A DNA stretch of 64,000 bases from Gemmobacter aquarius (GTDB lineage Bacteria; Pseudomonadota; Alphaproteobacteria; Rhodobacterales; Rhodobacteraceae): contig NZ_CP028918.1 of assembly GCF_003060865.1 (NCBI RefSeq), forward strand, positions 3,522,001-3,586,000, read 5' to 3'. The translations under genes were made by a program, and so were the position numbers. Below, in pieces: positions 44,857 to 53,461 of this stretch (positions are counted from its first letter, which is position 1; each line of letters begins with the position of its first letter). The notes under the pieces are model-generated. The model made no database searches. It saw nothing but the letters and a program-made list of their open reading frames with translations, and was not told the DNA's origin.

Positions 44857-45672
44857 ATGTCTTTGCTGAAGTTTCTGGCGGCCGCCGCGTTTCTGGCAGG
44901 AAGCGCGGGTGCCTCGGCGCACGAGTTCTGGATCGCTCCGGACGATTATGTGGTCGAAGCGGGGCAAGAGGTGAAGGCCGATCTGCTGGTCGGGTCGTTT
45001 CTGGTGGGCGAGGCCTATCCGTGGCTGACGCGCAACCGCGTGGCGGCGCATGTCTATGGGCCTGACGGGGATGCCGAGATCACGGGACGCGAGGGGGATA
45101 TGCCTGCGCTGCGCTTTACGCCCGGGGGCGAGGGGCTGCATCGGGTGATTTTCCACTCGCAGCCCGGTTTTGTGGTGTTCGACAAGCCCGAGACCTTTCC
45201 GCATTATCTGGAATACGAGGGGCTGGATTGGGTGCTGGCCGCGCATAAGGCGCGGGGGTTGCCGGAAACGGGGTTCATCGAACGCTACATCCGCAACGCC
45301 AAGGCGCTGGTGCAGGTAGGCGAGGCTTTGCCGGAACAGGTGGATGCGCCCACGGGGATGCCGTTCGAGCTGACCGCGTTGCAAAACCCCTATGTGGCGG
45401 GGCAGGGCGCGGTGGAAGTGGCGCTGACGTGGCAGGGGCAGGCGGCGGCGGATGTGCAGGTGGCGATATTCGTGCTGCCGCCGGGGGGCAAGGCGCCCGA
45501 TGACATGGTGCGGACGCTGGTTCGGACAGGCGCGGACGGGCGGGCTTCGGTGCCGTTGGAATTGGCGGGCGATTACATGCTTGCCGCCGTGCATATGGAG
45601 CCGCTGGAGGGAGACGTTGCCGCCGTCTGGCAAAGCCACTGGGCGACCCTGACCTTTCAGATCGCAAAGTGA
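44857..45672 (+). CDS. DUF4198 domain-containing exported protein
   Basis: 271-residue protein with a signal peptide (LKFLAAAAFLAGSAGASA) and a mature start HEFWIAPDDYVVEAGQEV, the hallmark of DUF4198. This family occurs next to nickel/cobalt and other metal transporters and may bind the metal with the N-terminal His. The protein is periplasmic, with an Ig-like carbohydrate or metal-binding look. A GGGAGA site precedes the ATG at 44857. It is divergent from the HupE/UreJ-like gene, whose mature start (HEVLP) also begins with a histidine-glutamate pair, so the two may cooperate in metal uptake. Confidence 0.85.
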   Translation: MSLLKFLAAAAFLAGSAGASAHEFWIAPDDYVVEAGQEVKADLLVGSFLVGEAYPWLTRNRVAAHVYGPDGDAEITGREGDMPALRFTPGGEGLHRVIFHSQPGFVVFDKPETFPHYLEYEGLDWVLAAHKARGLPETGFIERYIRNAKALVQVGEALPEQVDAPTGMPFELTALQNPYVAGQGAVEVALTWQGQAAADVQVAIFVLPPGGKAPDDMVRTLVRTGADGRASVPLELAGDYMLAAVHMEPLEGDVAAVWQSHWATLTFQIAK

Positions 45673-45746
45673 CCCAGCGTCAAGCACAACGGCAAGTTGA
45701 CGAAACGAGGGGTGAAACCCTAGCCTGACGCAAAGCGGAGGGGCGA

Positions 45747-46331
45747 ATGCGGGGATTGCTGACGGTTTCAGCCTTTATCGACCGGATCAACGAGGTGATC
45801 GGCAAGGCGATGGCCTGGCTTATCCTGATTGCCGTGCTGGTGAGCACGGCGAATGCCGTCATCCGCAAGGTGTTTTCGGTATCGAGCAATGCCTGGCTGG
45901 AGTTGCAGTGGTATCTTTTCGGCGCGGCCTTTCTGCTGGCGGCGGCCTATACGCTGAAACAGAACGAACATATCCGGATCGACATCGTTTACGGGCGGTT
46001 CTCGCGCAAGGTGCAGCACCGGATCGACCTGTTCGGGCATCTGGTGTTCCTGATGCCCTTTGTGACGCTGATGATATGGTATCTGGTGCCCTATGTGGCG
46101 CGGTCTTTCCTGAATGGCGAGGTGTCGACCAATTCGGGCGGGCTGGTGATCTGGCCCGCAAAGGGGCTGCTGCTGGCGGGGTTTGCACTGTTGTGGTTTC
46201 AGGGTGTGTCCGAGATCATCAAGAAAATCGCGGTGATGCGCGGGGCGATACCCGACCCGAACCCGTTCATATCCGCGCATGAGGCGGCGGAACGCGAAGG
46301 GGCCATGCTGGCCGGAGAGATCAAGCCATGA
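45747..46331 (+). CDS. TRAP transporter small permease (DctQ-like)
   Basis: 194-residue inner-membrane protein with four helices (AMAWLILIAVLVSTANAVIR; LQWYLFGAAFLLAAAYTL; RIDLFGHLVFLMPFVTLMIW; LLLAGFALLWFQGVSEIIKK). The NEHIRIDIVYGRFS loop between helices is typical of DctQ. It pairs with the large permease, whose ATG overlaps its stop. The TRAP system imports organic acids or similar compounds using a periplasmic binding protein, which is not encoded here. Confidence 0.92.
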   Translation: MRGLLTVSAFIDRINEVIGKAMAWLILIAVLVSTANAVIRKVFSVSSNAWLELQWYLFGAAFLLAAAYTLKQNEHIRIDIVYGRFSRKVQHRIDLFGHLVFLMPFVTLMIWYLVPYVARSFLNGEVSTNSGGLVIWPAKGLLLAGFALLWFQGVSEIIKKIAVMRGAIPDPNPFISAHEAAEREGAMLAGEIKP

Positions 46332-48034
46332 TGGAGTTCATCGCGCTGAACATGGCGCCGATCATGTTCGCCAGTCTGGTCGTTTTCCTGCTGCTGGGCT
46401 ATCCGGTGGCATTCGCGCTGGCGGCGAACGGGTTGTTGTTCTTTTTCATCGGGGTCGAGCTTGCACCGCTTTCGGGCGGTTCGATCACGCTGGATTGGCC
46501 GCTTTTGAACACGCTGCCCAACCGGTTCTGGGGGGTGATGTCGAACGAGACGCTGCTGGCGATACCGTTCTTTACCTTTATGGGGATCGTGCTGGAACGA
46601 AGCGGCATGGCCGAGGACCTGCTTGATACCATCGGGCAGTTGTTCGGGCCGATCCGCGGCGGTCTGGCCTATGCGGTTATCTTTGTGGGGGCGCTGCTCG
46701 CGGCGACGACGGGGGTGGTGGCGGCGAGTGTGATCGCGATGGGGCTGATCAGCCTGCCGATCATGCTGCGCTATGGCTATGACCGGCGGATCGCGAGCGG
46801 GGTGATCGCGGCGAGCGGCACCTTGGCGCAGATCATTCCGCCATCGCTAGTGCTGATCGTGCTGGCTGACCAGTTGGGGCGGTCGGTCGGCGACATGTAT
46901 ACGGCGGCGATGATACCGGGGCTGGTGCTGACGGGGATCTATTGCCTTTACATCTTTGCCATGTCGATGCTGCGGCCCGACAGCATGCCTGCGCTCCCGC
47001 TCGAGGCGCGGACGCTGGGGCATGGGGTGACCTCGCTTTTCGTGGCGGTGGGCGTCTGTATCCTGATCGGGTTTGGCGCGCATCGCTGGCTTTATGCCAC
47101 GCATGGCGCGAATGCCGATGTGCTGGGGGCCACGGTCGCCGTGGTGTTCATCTATGGCGTGGCGGTGGCTGACAAAGGGCTGAAGCTGGGGCTGATGTCG
47201 CGGCTGGCGCAGCAGGTGATCATCGTGCTGATCCCGCCGCTGGCGCTGATCTTTCTGGTGTTGGGCACGATCTTTCTGGGTATCGCCACGCCGACCGAAG
47301 GCGGGGCGATGGGGGCGGTTGGCGCGCTGCTGCTGGCCGCTGCCAAGGGGCGGCTGAATTACGGGGTGGTTTCGCAGGCGCTGACATCGACCGTGCGGCT
47401 GTCGGCGTTCGTGATGTTCATCCTGCTGGGCGCGCGGGTGTTTTCGCTGACGTTTTACGGGGTGAACGGGCATGTCTGGGTGGAACACCTGCTGACTTCG
47501 TTGCCCGGAGGGGAAACGGGGTTTCTGATCGCGGTTTCGGTGCTGATCTTTTTGCTCGCGTTCTTTCTGGACTTCTTCGAGCTGGCTTTCATCATCGTGC
47601 CCTTGCTGGTGCCTGCGGCGAATGCGCTGGGGATCGATCTGATCTGGCTGGGGATCATCCTTGGCGTGAACATGCAGACGAGCTTCATGCACCCGCCCTT
47701 TGGATTTGCGCTGTTCTACCTGCGGTCGGTCGCACCCCGTTCGCCCTATACCGACAAGGTGACGGGGCTGCGGATGGACGGGGTGGCCACAAGCCAGATC
47801 TACTGGGGCGCGGTGCCCTTCGTCGTCATTCAGGTGGTGATGGTGGGGCTGGTGATCGCCTTTCCGCAGATGGTGATGCATTACAAGGGCGAAGCGGTGG
47901 ACCCTGCGACGATCGAGATGAAGCTGCCGGAATTGCAGCCGCTGGGTGGTGGGTTGGGGGGCGGATTGGGCCAAGGTTTGGGGACCAACAACGCGCTTGG
48001 CGGCGGGTTGGGGCAGCCGGTGATCCAGCCTTGA
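46328..48034 (+). CDS. TRAP transporter large permease (DctM-like)
   Basis: 568-residue permease with about 12-14 helices, the sodium-dependent translocator of a TRAP importer. The DctM signature region VVAASVIAMGLISLPIMLRY and SGVIAASGTLAQIIPPSL is present, as is TIFLGIATPTEGGAMGAVGA. It is longer than the common 425-residue DctM, with a large insert after the first half (about 220-300), as in the DctM group of some Rhodobacterales, and it ends in a Gly-rich stretch GGGLGGGLGQGLG. A strong terminator follows. The binding protein DctP is missing, so it must be elsewhere. Confidence 0.92.
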   Translation: MMEFIALNMAPIMFASLVVFLLLGYPVAFALAANGLLFFFIGVELAPLSGGSITLDWPLLNTLPNRFWGVMSNETLLAIPFFTFMGIVLERSGMAEDLLDTIGQLFGPIRGGLAYAVIFVGALLAATTGVVAASVIAMGLISLPIMLRYGYDRRIASGVIAASGTLAQIIPPSLVLIVLADQLGRSVGDMYTAAMIPGLVLTGIYCLYIFAMSMLRPDSMPALPLEARTLGHGVTSLFVAVGVCILIGFGAHRWLYATHGANADVLGATVAVVFIYGVAVADKGLKLGLMSRLAQQVIIVLIPPLALIFLVLGTIFLGIATPTEGGAMGAVGALLLAAAKGRLNYGVVSQALTSTVRLSAFVMFILLGARVFSLTFYGVNGHVWVEHLLTSLPGGETGFLIAVSVLIFLLAFFLDFFELAFIIVPLLVPAANALGIDLIWLGIILGVNMQTSFMHPPFGFALFYLRSVAPRSPYTDKVTGLRMDGVATSQIYWGAVPFVVIQVVMVGLVIAFPQMVMHYKGEAVDPATIEMKLPELQPLGGGLGGGLGQGLGTNNALGGGLGQPVIQP

Positions 48035-48038
48035 CATG

Positions 48039-48070
48039 AAAAGACCCCCGACACGGCGGGGGTCTTTTGT
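48039..48070 (+). terminator. Rho-independent terminator after the TRAP operon
   Basis: 12-bp perfect stem AAAAGACCCCCG / CGGGGGTCTTTT with a 6-base loop, ending in TTTTGT. It begins five bases after the dctM stop and may also serve the convergent secB gene, whose stop is at 48089. Confidence 0.9.
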
Positions 48071-48088
48071 CTGCCTGACCGCTTGGCG

Positions 48089-48595
48089 TCAGTGGGCGGG
48101 CGTTGCGGGCGTCTGGGCGCGGCGCGCAGCTTCCTGACGGTAGAGAGCCAGAAAATCGACGGTGTCGATGTTCAGGGGCGGGAAGCCACCGTCGCGCGTG
48201 ACGTCCGAGATGATGCGCCGCACAAAGGGGAACAGCAGGCGCGGACATTCGATCAAGAGGAAGGGGTGCAGTTGTTCCTCTGGCACGCCTTCGACGTGGA
48301 AGATGCCGCCGTATTCGACTTCGAGGATGAACAGCGCCTCGCCGTTCGCCTTGTTCTTCGAGGTGACCTTGAATTTCGAGATCACATCGTACTGGTGATC
48401 GCCCGTGCGTTTGCGCGCATCGAGGCTGACGCCGACCTGAATGTCGGGCTGCACGTCGCTGCTGGTGATACCGTTGCGGGCGACCATGTTTTCGAACGAC
48501 ATATCGCGCACGAATTGTGCCAGAACCTGCATTCTTACCTGCGGCGCAGCGGCCTGATCGGCGGCACCGTTCGCGCCGTTTGTTTCCTCGGCCAT
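48089..48595 (-). CDS. secB: Protein-export chaperone SecB
   Basis: Tetrameric cytoplasmic chaperone that holds precursor proteins unfolded and delivers them to SecA. 168 residues, with the SecB core VLAQFVRDMSFENMVARNG and the later FHVEGVPEEQLHPFLLIECP and LLFPFVRRIISD blocks, which are strongly conserved. The acidic N-terminal tail (MAEETNGANGAAD) is longer than in E. coli, as usual in Rhodobacteraceae. It is monocistronic and convergent with the TRAP genes; fxsA is upstream on the same strand, as in many relatives. Confidence 0.96.
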   Translation of the reverse strand: MAEETNGANGAADQAAAPQVRMQVLAQFVRDMSFENMVARNGITSSDVQPDIQVGVSLDARKRTGDHQYDVISKFKVTSKNKANGEALFILEVEYGGIFHVEGVPEEQLHPFLLIECPRLLFPFVRRIISDVTRDGGFPPLNIDTVDFLALYRQEAARRAQTPATPAH

Positions 48596-48653
48596 CGCTT
48601 CACTCCTTCGACAAAACCGGCTTGGCGCTTCCTAGCAGGTCAGGCGGGCACTC

Positions 48654-49118
48654 TCAATGCCGCGTCCATCCCGAAGGCGGCCGCGTCTGGTTCGGGTCCA
48701 CTTCGGTGAACTCGCCGTCGATGATGATGCCGTCGGCACGGCGTACCGGCTGGTCGGATTGCATCGAGGTGACGCCGAAACGGCGCACGATCAGCGCGAT
48801 GAGGAGGAGACGCACCGGAGGGATCAGCAGAAGAAGGCCCAGCGCGTCGGTCAGGAAACCCGGCAGGACCAGAAGAACGCCTGCAAGCATACGCAAGGCA
48901 TCGGACCCTGCCGCAGCCAGCGGATTGCGGAGCGATGCCATGCCGGCACGCAGCCGCCCTGCCGATTGCAGGCCCTGACCGCGCAGGATTGCCACGCCCA
49001 GAACGCCGGTTCCGAGCACCCAGAGCAGCGTCAGCCCCAGCCCGAGGGCCGAGCCGAGCGTCACGAAAAGTGCGATTTCGAACAGCGGCCAGATCAGAAA
49101 GACAACGAAAACGGGCAT
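48654..49118 (-). CDS. fxsA: FxsA family membrane protein
   Basis: 154-residue inner-membrane protein with about three or four helices; E. coli FxsA is known for lowering phage F exclusion when overproduced, but its real role is unknown. The marker blocks are PLFEIALFVTLGSALGLG, the ILRGQGLQSAGRLRAGMAS amphipathic segment and VLLVLPGFLTDALGLLLLIP. The C-terminal soluble tail ends in IIIDGEFTEVD. It lies before secB on the same strand and divergent from timA, a conserved local order. Confidence 0.92.
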   Translation of the reverse strand: MPVFVVFLIWPLFEIALFVTLGSALGLGLTLLWVLGTGVLGVAILRGQGLQSAGRLRAGMASLRNPLAAAGSDALRMLAGVLLVLPGFLTDALGLLLLIPPVRLLLIALIVRRFGVTSMQSDQPVRRADGIIIDGEFTEVDPNQTRPPSGWTRH

Positions 49119-49255
49119 CCCCTTGGCTCCTCACGGGTAATTCAGCAGGCCGCGCCATAGACACAGGCAGTCCTGCCCCCTACATAAGGGTTGATCGACA
49201 CAAGTACCAACCCCCACGCCCTGCCGCATCGTGGCATCGCACGTCCGAGGTTCAT

Positions 49256-49912
49256 ATGAATTCGTCTCTGATCCAGCTGCTCGTTCTGGCCGGGATCGCT
49301 GTTTTCCTGATCATCAAGCTGCGTGCCGTGCTTGGCACGCGTGAAGGCTTTGAAAAACCGCCGGTCCCGCTTGATACGCCCGTTCGCCCCCGACGCGATT
49401 TCGAGGTGATCGAGGGCGGGCCAGACCGCGACATCACCGACAACGTTCCCGAAGGGTCGCCCGCCGCGCAGGCGCTGGCCGCGATGAAGGGGGCAGAGCC
49501 TTCGTTTTCGGTGGTTACATTCCTGTCGGGGGCGCGCGGGGCCTACGAGATGATCCTGATGGCCTTTGACAAGGGCGATCTGGACAGTATCCGCCCGTTT
49601 ATCGGCGCCGATGTGGAACACAGCTTCGGCGAGGCGATCGAAGCGCGGCGTGAACAGGGGCTGACGATCGAAAGCAAATTCGTGGGCATGCGCGAATTGG
49701 CGCTGCAGGATGCGACGTTTGACGCCACCACGCGCGAGGCCGAGGTTTCGGTGCGTTTCGTGGGCGAGATCACCAGCGTGGTGAAGAACGCCGAAGGCGA
49801 GATCGTCGAAGGCAAGCCGACCGAGATCAAGCGGCAGCGTGATGTCTGGACCTTTGCCCGCAAGATGGGTGCGAACGATCCGAACTGGCAACTGGTCGCC
49901 ACCGGGGACTGA
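49256..49912 (+). CDS. Tim44-like domain protein (TimA)
   Basis: Inner-membrane-anchored protein with a single N-terminal helix (LIQLLVLAGIAVFLIIKLR) and a Tim44-like domain facing the cytoplasm or periplasm (ALMAFDKGDLDSIRPFIG, SKFVGMRELALQDATF). Bacterial TimA resembles the mitochondrial import motor part Tim44, but its role in bacteria is not settled. 218 residues. The ATG at 49256 has no strong ribosome binding site but is the only start that leaves the helix at the N-terminus. Its stop shares the A of TGATG with the mltA start, so the two are co-translated. Confidence 0.87.
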   Translation: MNSSLIQLLVLAGIAVFLIIKLRAVLGTREGFEKPPVPLDTPVRPRRDFEVIEGGPDRDITDNVPEGSPAAQALAAMKGAEPSFSVVTFLSGARGAYEMILMAFDKGDLDSIRPFIGADVEHSFGEAIEARREQGLTIESKFVGMRELALQDATFDATTREAEVSVRFVGEITSVVKNAEGEIVEGKPTEIKRQRDVWTFARKMGANDPNWQLVATGD

Positions 49913-50922
49913 TGCGTGCCGGTCTTGCAACCTTTGCCCTCGCGGCCTTGATGACAGGGGCGCCCGCGCGGGCCGAGGTGTTGCAGTTTGCCGACCTGTC
50001 GGGTTGGGAGACCGATGACCACCGCGCGGCGCTGACGAGCTTTCTGGAAACCTGCGACCTGATCGACGGGGCGGATTGGCGGCCGCTGTGCAACCTTGCC
50101 GCCGATGCCGCGGCCAGCGACCGGACCGCGCGGCAGTTTTTCGAGCTGTTCTTTCGCCCCGTGGTGATTGGCACGCCGCCCGCGCTGTTCACCGGATATT
50201 ATGAACCGGAATTCGACGGCTCGACCGTTCGCACGCCGCGCTTTACCTATCCGCTTTACAGCCGCCCGCCCGAATTGCGCGATGGTGTGCAGTATCTGAG
50301 CCGCGCGGCAATAGAAGGCGGGGCGTTGCGCGGGCGCGGGCTTGAAATCGCCTGGCTCGACGATCCGGTGGATGTGTATTTCTTGCAGGTACAGGGGTCG
50401 GGCCGGATCAGGATGCCGGACGGGCGGACGCTTCGTGTCGGCTATGCCGGGCGCAACGGGTTCGAATACCGGTCCGTCGGTCAGGAAATGGTGCGACGTG
50501 GCACGCATAGGATGGATCAGGTGTCGGCGCAGGAAATCGCGGCCTATGTGCGGGCCGGGGCGAGCGATCTTTTGTCGATCAACCCGTCTTATGTGTTTTT
50601 CCGCGAGGTTGACGTGCCCGCCGAAAAGGGGCCGATTGGCGCGATGACACGGTCGATCACGCCGATGCGAAGCGTGGCAATCGACCCGGCCTTTACCCCG
50701 CTTGGCGCACCGGTCTGGATCGACAAGCAGGGGGCCAACCCGATCCGCAGCCTTATGGTCGCGCAAGATACCGGCGGGGCGATCAAGGGGGCGCAACGGG
50801 CGGATATCTTTTACGGCACCGGTCCAGCGGCGGGCGATGCGGCAGGGACGGTCAAGGACGGGGGCCGCATGGTCGTACTGCTACCCATCGACCGCGCCTA
50901 TGCGATGCTGGACGGGTTGTGA
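49912..50922 (+). CDS. mltA: Membrane-bound lytic murein transglycosylase A
   Basis: Cleaves peptidoglycan glycan strands with formation of 1,6-anhydromuramic acid. A signal peptide (LATFALAALMTGAPARA) is followed by the MltA domain (FTGYYEPEFDGS), then the insert domain (WLDDPVDVYFLQVQGSG), and the C-terminal 3D domain with the catalytic aspartate in QDTGGAIKGAQRADIFYG. 336 residues. No lipobox is visible, unlike E. coli MltA, so it may be soluble in the periplasm. It overlaps timA by one base and lies one base before the Smr gene, a conserved unit. Confidence 0.95.
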   Translation: MRAGLATFALAALMTGAPARAEVLQFADLSGWETDDHRAALTSFLETCDLIDGADWRPLCNLAADAAASDRTARQFFELFFRPVVIGTPPALFTGYYEPEFDGSTVRTPRFTYPLYSRPPELRDGVQYLSRAAIEGGALRGRGLEIAWLDDPVDVYFLQVQGSGRIRMPDGRTLRVGYAGRNGFEYRSVGQEMVRRGTHRMDQVSAQEIAAYVRAGASDLLSINPSYVFFREVDVPAEKGPIGAMTRSITPMRSVAIDPAFTPLGAPVWIDKQGANPIRSLMVAQDTGGAIKGAQRADIFYGTGPAAGDAAGTVKDGGRMVVLLPIDRAYAMLDGL

Positions 50923-50923
50923 C

Positions 50924-51514
50924 ATGGCCCGCCGCCGCCACCTGCGCCCCGAGGAAGAGGAAATCTGGCATGCGGTCGCCCGCACCGCAAAGCCGATGCA
51001 CGCGCCGACCATGCAACGGCGGATCGAAACCCAGCCGCCCGAGCCTTTGCCCGAGCCGGTGAAACAGTACAGCCCGATGTTCCAGCCGTTCCGCCTTGGC
51101 GAAAAGGCCAAGCCGCGTTCGGGCCATGATCTTGCGCCTTCGATCCGCGACAGTCTTTCGCAAGCTCCGGTGCAGATGGATGCCAAGGCATTTGGCAAAA
51201 TGACGCGGGGCAAGCTTTCGCCCGAGGCTCGGATCGACCTGCACGGCATGACGCTGGCCGAAGCGCACCCCGAACTGATCAGGTTCATCCTGAACGCGCA
51301 ATCGGACGGGTTGCGGCTTGTGCTGGTGATCACCGGCAAGGGCAAGCGGCGCGACGATACCGGCCCCATCCCGCAGCGGATGGGCGCGCTGCGCCATCAG
51401 GTGCCGCAATGGCTGCGTATGGCCCCGCTTGGGCCTGCCGTGTTGCAGGTCGCCGAGGCGCACCTGAAACATGGCGGATCGGGCGCTTACTATGTCTATT
51501 TGCGACGTAGATAG
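50924..51514 (+). CDS. Smr domain protein
   Basis: 196-residue protein with a C-terminal Smr domain (about 105-196), the nuclease-like module of MutS2 and other proteins. The motif DLHGMTLAEA and ITGKGKRRDD are visible, followed by HGGSGAYYVYLRRR at the end. The N-terminal half is basic and Pro-rich (RHLRPEEEEIWHAVAR, EPLPEPVKQYSPMF). Such stand-alone Smr proteins bind or cut nucleic acid; the exact role is unknown. It closes the timA-mltA-smr unit. The start ATG has only one base between it and the mltA stop. Confidence 0.9.
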   Translation: MARRRHLRPEEEEIWHAVARTAKPMHAPTMQRRIETQPPEPLPEPVKQYSPMFQPFRLGEKAKPRSGHDLAPSIRDSLSQAPVQMDAKAFGKMTRGKLSPEARIDLHGMTLAEAHPELIRFILNAQSDGLRLVLVITGKGKRRDDTGPIPQRMGALRHQVPQWLRMAPLGPAVLQVAEAHLKHGGSGAYYVYLRRR

Positions 51515-51685
51515 GCCGGTTTTGAAAAAACGTGCGACGTTCAGGGATTGCCCGCCACGAGTCAAGGCGAAGCGACGCTTTCCGTACCGGACGTGAAAAT
51601 AAAGACGATTTCGGGTCGGGCGCTGTAAACCTTGGCCGTTTCGCTCCGTTCTCTGCGCCGTGAGGGTTTTTCCAGGAGCGTTGAG

Positions 51686-53416
51686 ATGGACACGAATACG
51701 GCGATGGCGAACAGCACGGACCTGTTCGATGGTGTGACGCCGAACGAGGCGGTGCAGATTCTTTCCAGCCCGATCATGCTTGCGGATGGCGATATGGTCA
51801 TCCGCTTCGTAAACGAGTCGGCCTATCAGATGTTCGAGGCGATGGAGGCCGATATCCGCAAGGATCTGCCCCATTTTCGGGCGCGCGAGGTTGTGGGAAA
51901 GCCGATCGACGTGTTCCACAAGAACCCGATCTACCAGCGGCGGTTGATGGACGGCCTGTCGAAACCCCATGATGGCAAGTTCACAATCGGGGGAAGGGAC
52001 CTCGCCTTCCGCGCGACGCCGCGCAACAATGCGGATGGCAGCCTGCATTCCGTCTGGGTCGAGTGGAAGGACATGACCGCCGCGCTCGAGAGCAAGCGCC
52101 AGATCGAAGGGATTTTCGCCGAAATCGGCAACATGGCCAACGCGCATGCCGAGGGACGCATTTCGGTTTATATCGATCCGTCGAAACATCGCGACGAGCT
52201 GAGCGATCTTGGACGGCGGGTGAACGAGATGGTGCAGGGACATATCGCGACGAAGAAAAAGATCATCGCCTGTGCCACCGCCTATGCCGCCGGCGATTTC
52301 AGCTACGAGCTGGAACGTTTTACCGGCGACCGCGCCTTTATCACCGAAGCGATGGACGCGATCCGCCACAACTTTCGCCGCGTCGTCGATGAAATCCGTG
52401 ATCTGTCGAACGCCATCGTCAGCGGCCGCCTTGACCGCAAGGTCGAGCCTGACCAGTTCACCGGCGAATTCCGCGAGATCGTCGCTGCCTTTGCCCAAGC
52501 CTATAACAGCCTGAACGAATCGTTCCACACCATCACCACCCAGATCGACCATGTGGCCACGAGCGTCAGCCAGATCACCGACAGCAGCCAATCGCTCGCC
52601 TCGACATCGCAGATCACTTCGGCTTCGGTCGACGAGGTTTCGGCTTCGGCCGAACAAACCGACGTTCAGGTAAAGGCGAATGCGGTCGCGGCCGAAAGCG
52701 CCAAGGAGTTGATCATGTCGTCTTCCCGCGTGGCCGAGACGGGCCGCGAGAAGATCGGCCAGATGGTCAATGCGATGGAAGGCATCCGCGCCTCGTCGCA
52801 GGACATCGCAAAGATCATCAAGGTCATCGACGAGATCGCGTTCCAGACCAACCTTCTGGCGCTGAACGCCGCGGTCGAGGCGGCGCGGGCCGGACAGCAT
52901 GGCCGTGGCTTTGCGGTCGTGGCGCAGGAGGTTCGCAACCTTGCCGGACGTTCGGCCAAGGCGGCCAAAGAGACGTCGGACCTTATCGAGGATGCGGCAT
53001 CGCGCGTGCAATCGGGCGTCAAGATCGCGGACGAGACGCAGGCCGCATTCCTGAGCATTGCGGATGACGTCAAACGGTCAGAGGTGCTTGTGACATCGAT
53101 CGCGTCGTCCAGTCAGGAACAGTCGCGCGGCGTGGCGCAGATCACCACCGCGATCGGCGAGGTGGCGAAGGGTGCAATGTCGACCTCGGCGCAGGCTGAC
53201 CAGCTTGCATCTTCGGCGAACGAAATGCGGGCTTCGACCGAAGCGGTGCGCGAGGCGCTTTCGCGGTTCAAACTCGCGGCCAAGGGTCGGACCAATCCGG
53301 TCGTGCTGCAGGGGCTGCCCGAAAACCTGATGGCGCAGATTCAGGATATGATCCGGTCGCATTCCAAGGCACCGACCCTGTCGGACAGGGTGGCGCAAGG
53401 GTTGGCGGGCATCTGA
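51686..53416 (+). CDS. Soluble methyl-accepting chemotaxis protein (PAS-type)
   Basis: 576-residue chemoreceptor without a transmembrane helix. Residues 1-150 resemble a PAS domain ([49 protein letters not shown]). A region with HAMP-like repeats follows ([40 protein letters not shown]), then the signalling domain from about 300, with the hairpin tip [20 protein letters not shown]. There is no C-terminal pentapeptide of the NWETF type. It likely senses a cytoplasmic redox or energy signal. The ATG at 51686 follows a good AGGAG site. No che genes lie in the window. Confidence 0.93.
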   Translation: MDTNTAMANSTDLFDGVTPNEAVQILSSPIMLADGDMVIRFVNESAYQMFEAMEADIRKDLPHFRAREVVGKPIDVFHKNPIYQRRLMDGLSKPHDGKFTIGGRDLAFRATPRNNADGSLHSVWVEWKDMTAALESKRQIEGIFAEIGNMANAHAEGRISVYIDPSKHRDELSDLGRRVNEMVQGHIATKKKIIACATAYAAGDFSYELERFTGDRAFITEAMDAIRHNFRRVVDEIRDLSNAIVSGRLDRKVEPDQFTGEFREIVAAFAQAYNSLNESFHTITTQIDHVATSVSQITDSSQSLASTSQITSASVDEVSASAEQTDVQVKANAVAAESAKELIMSSSRVAETGREKIGQMVNAMEGIRASSQDIAKIIKVIDEIAFQTNLLALNAAVEAARAGQHGRGFAVVAQEVRNLAGRSAKAAKETSDLIEDAASRVQSGVKIADETQAAFLSIADDVKRSEVLVTSIASSSQEQSRGVAQITTAIGEVAKGAMSTSAQADQLASSANEMRASTEAVREALSRFKLAAKGRTNPVVLQGLPENLMAQIQDMIRSHSKAPTLSDRVAQGLAGI

Positions 53417-53433
53417 CGGAAATGGCCTGCGAT

Positions 53434-53455
53434 GGCCCGGCACAAGCGCCGGGCC
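53434..53455. terminator. Hairpin between the chemoreceptor and the lipoprotein hydrolase genes
   Basis: 8-bp perfect stem GGCCCGGC / GCCGGGCC with a 6-base loop between two convergent genes. No U tract, so termination by it is not certain. Confidence 0.45.
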
Positions 53456-53461
53456 GTCCGG

